A DNA stretch of 64,000 bases from Burkholderia sp. FERM BP-3421. GTDB lineage: Bacteria > Pseudomonadota > Gammaproteobacteria > Burkholderiales > Burkholderiaceae. How positions within the stretch are numbered: position 1 is the first letter of the stretch; every line of letters starts with the position of its first letter. A model generated the notes under the pieces. That model saw only the letters and a program-made list of their open reading frames with translations, made no database searches and was not told the DNA's origin. Positions 51,007 to 58,787 of this stretch are shown here, piece after piece. Location: contig NZ_CP117781.1 of assembly GCF_028657905.1 (NCBI RefSeq), positions 2,604,001 through 2,668,000 of the forward strand, given 5' to 3'. Position numbers and translations under genes: made by a program.

Positions 51007-51909
51007 TCAGGCGGCGTCGAAACGTCCGATCGCGGGCAGCGGCCGCGCGTCGCGCGGACCGTGGGCGGCGGCGATCCCGTCGACGCGCGCGAGGTGATGC
51101 CGGTTGTCGTGATCCCACGGATGAAAGCCCGGCCGGAAAAAGCTCAGCCACTCGCGCGCGATGCGCGGGAACAGGCCGTGGCGCGGCCCGTACAGAAACG
51201 CGACCACGCGCCACATGCCGCGCACGCGGTGGCCGGCCTGCCGGTCCGAACGGATCAGGCGCGTGTGGAGCAGGAACACGGTGGGCCAGAACGTCAGCGT
51301 GGTCACCAGATACACGCCGATGCGCCCCAGGTAGCGCGCCGGCCCGGGCTTCATCACGGTGTTCCAGACGTCGAACGACACCGCCTTGTGCTCGGTTTCC
51401 TCGAGCGCGTGCCACAGCCACATCTGCCGATAGCCTTCCTCCGAGCCGTCGAGGCGCGTCGCGTCGTCGAGCAGCAGGCCGGCCAGCATCGCCGTGTAAT
51501 GCTCGGCCGCCACGGTGTGCGCGAGCTGCACCCAATGCGGCAGCACCCGCTTCATCCAGCCGAGCACCTTCCAGATGCGCTGGTCGAGCTTGCGCGCGGG
51601 CAGGCGGTTCGCCTGCAGCAGTTCGTTGTACTCGATGTGCTCGCGGGTATGCATCGCCTCCTGCCCGATGAACGCGAGCACCTGCTTCTTGAGCACCGGG
51701 TCCTGGATCCGGTCGCGGTAGTTGCGCACCGAATCCATGAAGAAACGCTCGCCCGCCGGAAACAGCAGCGACAGCGCGTTGAAGAAGTGCGATACCTGCG
51801 ATCCCTGGCCGTGCCAGTCCTTCGCGCGCTCGACCGGCAGGGAAAAATGAAGATCGCGGCGGACCGGCATCACCAGCACCGGATCGCGCGAACGGACAGC
51901 CTCAGTCAT
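51007..51909 (-). CDS. Metal-dependent hydrolase family protein (PF10118, ferritin-like)
   Basis: A 300-residue mostly helical protein of the 'predicted metal-dependent hydrolase' family. Metal ligands are suggested by IGQEAMHTREHIEYN, AAEHYTA and WLWHALEETEHKAVSFD, a carboxylate/His pattern like that of di-iron ferritin-like proteins. One hydrophobic helix (YLVTTLTFWPTVFLLHTRLI) may be membrane-bound. The family's reaction is not established. The start is MTEAVRSRDPVLVMPVRRDL at 51907-51909. An inverted repeat that may be a TetR-type operator lies upstream. Confidence 0.85.
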   Translation of the reverse strand: MTEAVRSRDPVLVMPVRRDLHFSLPVERAKDWHGQGSQVSHFFNALSLLFPAGERFFMDSVRNYRDRIQDPVLKKQVLAFIGQEAMHTREHIEYNELLQANRLPARKLDQRIWKVLGWMKRVLPHWVQLAHTVAAEHYTAMLAGLLLDDATRLDGSEEGYRQMWLWHALEETEHKAVSFDVWNTVMKPGPARYLGRIGVYLVTTLTFWPTVFLLHTRLIRSDRQAGHRVRGMWRVVAFLYGPRHGLFPRIAREWLSFFRPGFHPWDHDNRHHLARVDGIAAAHGPRDARPLPAIGRFDAA

Positions 51910-51989
51910 CGACGTCTCCTGAATGGACGCCGGGCGCGCCGGACCCCGCGCGCCGCGGTCTGTGCGTCGGCGGCCGATCCCCGCCGATC

Positions 51990-52009
51990 GTTACATCACT
52001 AACTGTAAC
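51990..52009. promoter_or_regulatory. Inverted repeat GTTACA-N8-TGTAAC
   Basis: Perfect 6-bp arms with an 8-base spacer lie 81 bp upstream of the PF10118 gene, in the only A/T-rich spot of the gap. The shape is like TetR/AcrR operators of lipid-related genes. No TetR gene is adjacent. Confidence 0.5.
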
Positions 52010-52101
52010 AATATGGCGTGCGCAAGCCGGAAGGCAAGGCGGGCGCTAGTGGTTCGCTTCCAAACGCGCGGGCGGATGACGCCCGCGTGTTTCAAACCGG
52101 C

Positions 52102-52416
52102 GGGGCCACCTTTGGCGAGGTCACCCTTGGCGAGGTCACCCTTGGCGGGGCCACCCTTGGCGGGGTCACCCTTGGCGGGGCCACCCTTGGCGGGGTCATC
52201 CTTGGCGGGGTCATCCTTGGCGGGGTCACCCTTGGCGGGGTCACCCTTGGCGGGGTCATCCTTGGCGGGGTCACCCTTGGCGGGGTCACCCTTGGCGGGG
52301 TCACCCTTGGCGGGGTCACCCTTGGCGGGGCCACCCTTGGCGGGGCCACCCTTGGCGGGGCCACCCTTGGCGGGGCCACCTTTGGCGGGGTCACCTTTGG
52401 CGGGGTCACCCTCGGC
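52102..52416. repeat. 15-bp tandem repeat, 21 copies
   Basis: The unit GGGGTCACCCTTGGC, with variants at a few positions (GGGGCC, GAGGTC, ATCCTT, ACCTTT), is repeated 21 times. It keeps reading frames open on both strands: plus reads GGVTL/GGATL pentapeptides, minus reads PPRVT. It ends about 70 bp before the -10 box of the FKBP gene. No start codon/RBS combination supports a real protein. Confidence 0.95.
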
Positions 52417-52484
52417 GGGGTCGCCTCGGCCGCTCCGATCCGTGCAACGGACCGCGCGCCGCGCACGCGGAGCGTGCGCTCCCC

Positions 52485-52490
52485 TACAAT
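52485..52490 (+). promoter_or_regulatory. -10 box (TACAAT) of the FKBP gene
   Basis: TACAAT lies 33 bp before the FKBP start, between the 15-bp repeat array and the RBS. No clear -35 was seen. Confidence 0.5.
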
Positions 52491-52522
52491 AGCGGTTTCG
52501 TTCGTTTTTTCAGGAGTCGTTC

Positions 52523-52864
52523 ATGGAAGTCGTGACCACCGAATCGGGTCTCAAGTACGAAGATTTGACCGAAGGCAGCGGCGAGGAAGCGCGCGCGGGC
52601 CAGACGGTCAGCGTCCATTACACCGGCTGGCTCACCGACGGCCAGAAGTTCGATTCCAGCAAGGACCGCAACGATCCGTTCGCGTTCGTGCTGGGCGGCG
52701 GCATGGTCATCAAGGGCTGGGACGAAGGCGTGCAGGGGATGAAGGTCGGCGGCGTGCGGCGCCTGACGATTCCGCCGCAACTCGGCTACGGCGTGCGCGG
52801 CGCGGGCGGCGTGATTCCGCCGAACGCGACGCTCGTGTTCGAAGTCGAACTGCTCGACATCTGA
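52523..52864 (+). CDS. FKBP-type peptidyl-prolyl cis-trans isomerase
   Basis: A 113-residue single-domain FKBP. The active-site residues are in the family blocks VSVHYTGWLTDGQKFDSS, FVLGGGMVIKGWDEGVQGMK and TIPPQLGYGVRGAGGVIPPN. There is no signal peptide, so it is cytoplasmic, as for the FKBP of Neisseria and Burkholderia. The RBS AGGAG lies 8 bp upstream of the ATG. It probably aids protein folding; similar Burkholderia proteins have been linked to virulence. Confidence 0.95.
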   Translation: MEVVTTESGLKYEDLTEGSGEEARAGQTVSVHYTGWLTDGQKFDSSKDRNDPFAFVLGGGMVIKGWDEGVQGMKVGGVRRLTIPPQLGYGVRGAGGVIPPNATLVFEVELLDI

Positions 52865-52884
52865 GCCACGCCCCGCGCCCGATC

Positions 52885-53637
52885 ATGGAAGCCGCCCTCG
52901 CGTCGCCCACCGTCTCGCTGCGCCGCTACGGCCAGTCCGAGGCGTCCGACGTGCACGACTTCCACCAGATCGTGCTGGGCGTCGATGGCGCGATGGTGAT
53001 GTCGGTCGACGGCGTCGACGCGCGCATCGACCGGCATTCGGCCTGGCTGGTCCCGGCCGGCGCGCGCCACGCCTATGCCGGGCTCGGCGCGAACCGCCAG
53101 CTCGTGCTCGACCTGCCCGCCGCGTCGCTCGCGGTGCCCGCGCGGCTGTTCGAACGCGCCCGCACGCTGCGCCTCGAACCGGCCCTCGGCGTGCTCGCGG
53201 CCGAACTGGCCGGCCATGCGGAAGCAGGCGGCCGGCGCTTTCACTGGCAGGCCGCCGCGCGGCTGTGCGACGCGCTGGTCGCGACGCTCGGCGAAACCGC
53301 ACCCACGGCGCGCGCGGGCGGGCTCGCCGTCGCGCGCATCGATCGCTGGCTGCGCGCGCACCTCGCCGAACCGCTGCGGGTCGCCGATCTGGCCGCGCAC
53401 TGCGGCTTCGGCCTGCGGCGCTTTCATGCGCTGTTCTGCGACGCCTTCGGCGAAACGCCCCATCAATACCTGCGACGGCTGCGGCTCGACACCGCGCTGC
53501 TGCTGCTCGACGATCCGGGCCGCCCGCTCGCCGACATCGCGATCGCGGTCGGCTTCGCGGATCAGAGCGCGCTCACGCATGCGTTCACCGGCCGCTTCGG
53601 CCTCGCGCCCGGCCAGTGGCGCAACCTGCGTCACTGA
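52885..53637 (+). CDS. AraC-family transcriptional regulator
   Basis: A 250-residue protein. The N-terminal cupin-like ligand domain includes FHQIVLGVDGAMVMSVDGVD and HSAWLVPAGARHAYAGLG. The C-terminal double HTH carries LRVADLAAHCGFGLRRFHAL and LADIAIAVGFADQSALTHAF followed by FGLAPGQWRNL. It starts 20 bp after the FKBP stop in the same direction, so the two may be co-transcribed. The target is unknown; the divergent side offers no obvious candidate. Confidence 0.9.
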   Translation: MEAALASPTVSLRRYGQSEASDVHDFHQIVLGVDGAMVMSVDGVDARIDRHSAWLVPAGARHAYAGLGANRQLVLDLPAASLAVPARLFERARTLRLEPALGVLAAELAGHAEAGGRRFHWQAAARLCDALVATLGETAPTARAGGLAVARIDRWLRAHLAEPLRVADLAAHCGFGLRRFHALFCDAFGETPHQYLRRLRLDTALLLLDDPGRPLADIAIAVGFADQSALTHAFTGRFGLAPGQWRNLRH

Positions 53638-53694
53638 TCACGCCGCTTTTCACTTCCGCTTCCCGGTTCCCGCCACGCCTGCCCCACGCGCCCG

Positions 53695-55170
53695 TCAATG
53701 CGGCGTCGCCTCCGGCGCGTCGAGGCTCCACATGCCGAGCTTGCCGAGCTTCGCGGCCAGTTGCAGCCGCGCCGAACGCCAGTCGGTGAGCGCCTGGATC
53801 CGCTGCCGCTTCGCCCCCGCCAGCGCGGACTGCGCGTTGAGCAGCTCCAGGATGTTGCCGACCCCCACCTGATAGCGATGCCCGGACGCGTCGTAGGAAC
53901 GCTGCGCGAGCGCCAGCAGCGTCGCGCTGTTGTCGAGATTGCGCGTCGCGCCTTGCAGCGTCTGGTAGGCATTCCACACATCGAGCCCGACCTGCTGGCG
54001 CGCTTCGTCGAGCAGGTCGCGTTGCAGCGTGGTCTGCGCGTCCGCCTGCCGGACCTGGTAGGTGCGCGCGAAGCCCTCGAACAGCGGAATCGTCACCTGC
54101 AGCCCGAGATACCACTCGCGATGCGAGGCCGGAAACACCGGGAAGCCGAGCTGCAAACTGGTCGGCTGGTTGTTGTAGTTGTACTGCCCGACCAGGTTCA
54201 GGCGCGGCAGGCCTTCCGCGCGCGTCTGCGCGGCCTTCGCGCGGGCGGCGTCGACCTGCGCCTCGGCTGCCAGCACCCCCGGATAACTGCGCTGCGCCTC
54301 CTTGATCAGCGCCTCGACCGAATCGCCGAACTCGCGGTTCGCCGTCACGCCGTCGCCAACGTCCGGCAGCGCGATCTCCGTGGTCGGCGCGAGATCCATG
54401 TCCGAGGCGAGCGCGCCCACCGCGCCGCGCCAGTCGCTCTCGGCCTTGGTCCGGTTGACGACCGCGTCCGCGTAGGCGGTCTGCGCCTGCAACTGGTCGG
54501 TGATCGCCGCCGCGCCGCGTTCGACGCGCGCGCTCGCGGCGTCCGCGCTGTCCCGCGCGGCGCGCTCGATCTCGCGCGCCGCCGTGTAGGTGCTCTGCGC
54601 GGCCTGCGCCGCGTAGAAATCCTTCGCCACCGTCGCGAACACCGTCTGCAGCGTCGCCTGCTGGTTCGCCTGCGCCGCCGCGAGCAGCGACGTTGCGTTG
54701 CGCAGCGCCGCCGAGCGGCCGCCGAAGTCGTACAGCACCCAGCTCAGCGACACGCCCGCGTTCTGCAGGTTCGTCCGGTAGTTCGAATCGAATTGCGGAT
54801 AGCCGGTCACGTGGTTGCTCGCGTTGTCGCGCGTGCCCTGCCAGTTGCCGGTCACGGTCGGCAGGAACGCCGCGCGCCCCACCCCCACCGCGGCCGCCTG
54901 GATCTGCACGTTGGCCCACGCCTGGCGGGTCTTCGGATGTCCGCACAGCGCGCGCTCCACCGCGTCCTGCAGACGCAGCGGCGACGGCAGCTCGCCGAAC
55001 GCGCAGGCCCGCGCGCCGTCGCCGAGCAGGTCGCGCGCGGGCGTCGCCGACACCGCGCGCCCGGTCAGGAACGGATCGAACGCGCACGCGGGCCGCGCGC
55101 ACGCCAGGAGCGCGGCCAGTCCGAGCGCGCGGGCGGCAAGGCGCGCGCCGCGATGAAGATCAACGCTCAC
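53695..55170 (-). CDS. TolC-family outer-membrane efflux/secretion protein
   Basis: A 491-residue TolC-like protein with a signal peptide (RLAARALGLAALLACARPAC, cut near residue 30) and two OEP repeats. Repeat 1 starts with LQDAVERALCGHPKTRQAWA; repeat 2 contains EALIKEAQRSYPGVLAAEAQ and ends LLNAQSALAGAKRQR. It should form the outer-membrane exit duct of the type I secretion system. The gene start overlaps the end of the HlyD gene by 11 bp, so it is the last gene of the four-gene secretion operon. Confidence 0.92.
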   Translation of the reverse strand: MSVDLHRGARLAARALGLAALLACARPACAFDPFLTGRAVSATPARDLLGDGARACAFGELPSPLRLQDAVERALCGHPKTRQAWANVQIQAAAVGVGRAAFLPTVTGNWQGTRDNASNHVTGYPQFDSNYRTNLQNAGVSLSWVLYDFGGRSAALRNATSLLAAAQANQQATLQTVFATVAKDFYAAQAAQSTYTAAREIERAARDSADAASARVERGAAAITDQLQAQTAYADAVVNRTKAESDWRGAVGALASDMDLAPTTEIALPDVGDGVTANREFGDSVEALIKEAQRSYPGVLAAEAQVDAARAKAAQTRAEGLPRLNLVGQYNYNNQPTSLQLGFPVFPASHREWYLGLQVTIPLFEGFARTYQVRQADAQTTLQRDLLDEARQQVGLDVWNAYQTLQGATRNLDNSATLLALAQRSYDASGHRYQVGVGNILELLNAQSALAGAKRQRIQALTDWRSARLQLAAKLGKLGMWSLDAPEATPH

Positions 55171-56578
55171 GCAAGCTCTCCTGCCCCGTCTGGATCACCG
55201 GATCGAGGAAGTAGTGCGCGACGCTGCGCTTGCCCGTGCGGATCTCGGCCGTCACCGCCATCCCCGGCGTGAGGTTGATCCAGGTGCCGTTGGCGCGGAT
55301 CCGGTTGGTCGCGAGCCGCACCCGCACCGGGAAAGTCAGCCCGCGCCGACGGTCCTGCACCGCGTCGTTCGACACGGTCGCGACGGTTCCCTTCAGGTAG
55401 CCGTAGCGCGTATACGGAAACGCCTCGACCTTGACGATCGCCGGCTGCCCGACCTTGACGAAGCCGATGTCCTTGTTCTCGATGCTCGCGTCGACCTCGA
55501 GCGTATCGTCCGGCACCACCTCCATCAGCGGCGAGGCGGCGGTCGCCACGCCGCCCAGCGTGTGGATCCGCAACTGCTGGATCGTGCCGTCGACGGGCGC
55601 GGTCAGGCTCAGCAGCTTCTGCCGCGTGTCGGCCTTGGTCTCGTCGTTGCGGCTCTGCGCCAGCTGCTGGGTCGCCTTGTCGAGCAGGTCCATCTGCTGA
55701 CGGCGGAACTGCGACGTGGTCGAGGCGAGTTCCGCGCGCTGCTGCGCGATCGCCGCCGTCAGCTCGCGCGCATGGCTGCGCTGCGCCGCCAGTTCGTGCT
55801 CCTGGCCCAGCGCGCTCTGCTCCTTGTCGAGGTATTCGGTCTTCGCCACGTACTTGTCGGCGGCGAGCGCGCGGTAGTCGTTGGCCTGCTGGCGCGCGAG
55901 CGGCGCGGTCGCGGCGAGCTTGGCGATCTGCTGCGCGGTGGTCGCGAGTTCCGCCTCGCGCTTGAGCAGCTCCGCCTGCGCGCTGCCGAAGCGGTCGCGA
56001 TACTCGCTGTAGAAGCTCTCCGCGAAGCGCTGCGCCTCCAGCGCCTGCTGCTCGCTCGCGCCGTCGACCGGGCCGAGCGCGGGCATCTTGCCCTGCGTCT
56101 GCGCGGCCAGCAGCGCGCGCGAACGCTCGGCGGTCAGCGCCGCGTCGACGCGGCTCAGGCGCGCCTTGTCCGCATCGGCCGCCGCCTGCGTGGTGTCGAG
56201 TTCCATCAGCAGCTGCCCCGCGTGCACACGCTGTCCGTCGCGCACCAGGATGCTGCGCACGACGCCCGTCAGCGCGGGCTGGATCGTCTTCACCTGCTGT
56301 TTCGGGATCAGCTTGCCGGGCGCGGCCGCGACGATGTCGAGCTGGCCGATCAGCGCGATCGCGACAATCAGCGCGCCGAGCGCGACGATGACCCGCATCG
56401 TCCACATCGGCAGCGGATGCACGGGCGTCTCGACGAGTTCGAGGTGCGCGGGCAGGAACGCCCGCTCATGCGGCAGGCGCGGCGCGCCGTCGAGTGCGCG
56501 GCGGATCCGCCAGGCTTCGCGGAATACCGCGGCATAGCGCGCGAGCAGCGCGCCGAGCGCGTGAAGTTTCAGCATCAT
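55160..56578 (-). CDS. HlyD-family type I secretion adaptor
   Basis: A 472-residue membrane-fusion protein. It has a short cytoplasmic start, one transmembrane helix at about residues 62-82 (VIVALGALIVAIALIGQLDI), a long alpha-helical hairpin (about 115-330), and lipoyl and beta-barrel domains ending with LTPGMAVTAEIRTGKRS. The latter is the HlyD C-terminal signature. It links the ABC transporter to the TolC duct. The stop is inside the TolC start region. Confidence 0.92.
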   Translation of the reverse strand: MMLKLHALGALLARYAAVFREAWRIRRALDGAPRLPHERAFLPAHLELVETPVHPLPMWTMRVIVALGALIVAIALIGQLDIVAAAPGKLIPKQQVKTIQPALTGVVRSILVRDGQRVHAGQLLMELDTTQAAADADKARLSRVDAALTAERSRALLAAQTQGKMPALGPVDGASEQQALEAQRFAESFYSEYRDRFGSAQAELLKREAELATTAQQIAKLAATAPLARQQANDYRALAADKYVAKTEYLDKEQSALGQEHELAAQRSHARELTAAIAQQRAELASTTSQFRRQQMDLLDKATQQLAQSRNDETKADTRQKLLSLTAPVDGTIQQLRIHTLGGVATAASPLMEVVPDDTLEVDASIENKDIGFVKVGQPAIVKVEAFPYTRYGYLKGTVATVSNDAVQDRRRGLTFPVRVRLATNRIRANGTWINLTPGMAVTAEIRTGKRSVAHYFLDPVIQTGQESLRER

Positions 56579-56599
56579 CGGTCGTGGCGAAAAGCGGCG

Positions 56600-58726
56600 T
56601 CATGCATGTTGCAGCGACACCAGGTGAGCGTAGTAACCCTGCAGGCCGAGCAGCGTGTCGTGCGTGCCGCTCTCGACGATGCGGCCCCGGTCCATCGCGA
56701 CGATGTGGTGCGCATGGCGCACCGAGGTGAGCCGGTGCGCGATGATGATCACGGTGCGGCCCGCGCACATCGCCTGCATGTTGTGCTGGATGATCCGTTC
56801 GGTCTCGAAGTCGAGCGCGCTGGTGGCCTCGTCGAAGATCAGGATGCGCGGATTGGTGACCAGCGCGCGCGCGATCGCGATCCGCTGGCGCTGGCCGCCC
56901 GACAGGTTCGAGCCGTGCTCGCCGACCATCGTGTCATAGCCTTCCGGCAGCTCGGAGATGAACTCGTGCGCGCCGGCCAGCTGCGCCGCGCGGATCACCA
57001 CGTCGAGCGACGCGCCGGGATCGGTGACCGCGATGTTCTCGCGGATCGAGCGGTTGAACAGCAGGTTCTCCTGCAGCACCACGCCGATCTGCCGGCGCAG
57101 CCATGCGGGATCGGCGAGCGCGAGATCGATGCCGTCGATCCTCACCCGCCCGTGCTCGGGCACGTAGAGCCGCTGCAACAGCTTGGTCAGCGTGCTCTTT
57201 CCCGACCCCGAGCGGCCGACGATGCCGATCACCTGCCCCGCAGCGATGTCGAGCGACACGCCGTCGAGGATCGTCGGGCCGTCGGGCCGGTAGCGGAAGC
57301 GGATGTCCTGGAAGCTGACGTTGCCGCGCACCGCGGGCAGCGTCTGGCGGCTCTGCGACAGTTCGGTGCGGGTGTTCAGGATGTCGCCGAGCCGGTTCAT
57401 CGAGATCCCGACCTGCTGGAAGTCCTGCCACAGCTGCGCGAGCCGCAGCACCGGCGCGGCGACGTGCTGCGACATCATGTTGAACGCGACCAGCTGCCCC
57501 ACCGACAGCTTGCCCTCGATCACGAAGCGCGCGCCGAGATAGAGCGTGACGAGCGACACGAGCTTGCCGACCAGCTGGATCAGCTGCTGCCCGACATTGC
57601 CGAGCGAGGTCACGCGAAAACCGGCCGACACGTAACCGGCCAGCTGGTTGTCCCAGCGCCGCGTGAACTGCGGCTCGACCGCCATCGACTTGACGGTCTC
57701 GACGCCCGAGATGGTCTCGACGAGAAACGACTGGTTGTCGGCCGTGCGCGCGAATTTCTCGTCGAGGCGCCGGCGCAGCACCGGCGTGATGCCCATCGAG
57801 ATCGCCGCGTACACCGGCAGCGAGATCACCACGACGAGCGTGAGCCACACGCTGTACATGCACATCACGGCGAGGAAGATGATCGAGAAGAACAGATCGA
57901 TCACCGCCGTCACCGCCTGCCCGGTCAGGAAGCTGCGGATGTTCTCCAGCTCGCGCACGCGCGCGACCGTGTCGCCGACGCGCCGCGCGCCGAAGTAGGC
58001 GAGCGGCAGCGCGAGCAGGTGGCGGAACAGCCGCGCGCCCAGTTCGACGTCGATGCGGCTCGCGGTATGCGCGAACACGTAGTTGCGCACGCCGCTCAGC
58101 ACCACTTCGAACACCGCGCTGACGAGCAGCGCGACGCACACCACGTTCAGCGTGTTGAACGCGCGATTGACCAGCACCTTGTCCATCACCACCTGGAACA
58201 TCAGCGGCGACACGAGCCCGAACACCTGCAGCACCGCCGACACCAGCAGCACTTCGAGCAGCAGGCGGCGGTACTTGACCACCGCCGGGATGAACCACGA
58301 GAAGTCGAAGCGCGCGAATTCGCCGGCCAGCGTCGCGCGCGACGCGACCAGCAGCACCTGCCCGCCCGTGCGCGCGATCACGTCGGCCGGCGTGGACACC
58401 GTCGGCGACGGCGCGTGCGCCTCCGCGATCAGTGCTTTCCCGGCATCGCACGCGGCCAGCACGAAATGCGCGCCGTCCCCGGCGAGCATCAGCGCGGGCT
58501 TCGGCAGCGCCGCGAGCCGCTCGACGCTCGCCCGCACGCGGCGGGTCTTGAGGCCGAGCGAACGCGCGGCCAGTTCGAGGTCGGCCGCGCCGAGCGCGCC
58601 GTCCGGCAGCCCGCTCGCGTGGCGCAGCTGGTCGGCGTCGGTCGCGAGGCCGTGGAACTGCGCGATCAGCACGAGCGCCGCGAGGCCGGCATCCGGCATG
58701 GAGGGAGTCGATTGAAAGTCGTTCAT
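56600..58726 (-). CDS. Type I secretion ABC permease/ATPase (HlyB-like, C39-like domain without Cys)
   Basis: A 708-residue transporter with three parts. The N-terminal C39-like domain (residues ~1-130: AGLAALVLIAQFHGLATDAD) lacks the catalytic Cys of bacteriocin processing peptidases, so it is a docking domain as in HlyB. A six-helix membrane domain follows, then an ATPase with Walker A GIVGRSGSGKSTLTKLL, signature LSGGQRQRIAIARAL, Walker B ILIFDEATSALD and switch His VIIIAHRLTSV. Such transporters export RTX proteins with an uncleaved C-terminal signal. The giant RTX gene begins the operon just upstream. Confidence 0.95.
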   Translation of the reverse strand: MNDFQSTPSMPDAGLAALVLIAQFHGLATDADQLRHASGLPDGALGAADLELAARSLGLKTRRVRASVERLAALPKPALMLAGDGAHFVLAACDAGKALIAEAHAPSPTVSTPADVIARTGGQVLLVASRATLAGEFARFDFSWFIPAVVKYRRLLLEVLLVSAVLQVFGLVSPLMFQVVMDKVLVNRAFNTLNVVCVALLVSAVFEVVLSGVRNYVFAHTASRIDVELGARLFRHLLALPLAYFGARRVGDTVARVRELENIRSFLTGQAVTAVIDLFFSIIFLAVMCMYSVWLTLVVVISLPVYAAISMGITPVLRRRLDEKFARTADNQSFLVETISGVETVKSMAVEPQFTRRWDNQLAGYVSAGFRVTSLGNVGQQLIQLVGKLVSLVTLYLGARFVIEGKLSVGQLVAFNMMSQHVAAPVLRLAQLWQDFQQVGISMNRLGDILNTRTELSQSRQTLPAVRGNVSFQDIRFRYRPDGPTILDGVSLDIAAGQVIGIVGRSGSGKSTLTKLLQRLYVPEHGRVRIDGIDLALADPAWLRRQIGVVLQENLLFNRSIRENIAVTDPGASLDVVIRAAQLAGAHEFISELPEGYDTMVGEHGSNLSGGQRQRIAIARALVTNPRILIFDEATSALDFETERIIQHNMQAMCAGRTVIIIAHRLTSVRHAHHIVAMDRGRIVESGTHDTLLGLQGYYAHLVSLQHA

Positions 58727-58787
58727 CGTCGATCAGACAGAAAGGCCGAAACGCCGCCGCCCCCGGCGGGGGCGGCGGCGGACGCGG

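Noticed and set aside
52018..53637. Single plus-strand frame joining the 15-bp repeat to the FKBP and AraC region
   Set aside because: It reads FKBP in the wrong frame. FKBP and AraC each have their own start, and FKBP has its own RBS and -10 box.
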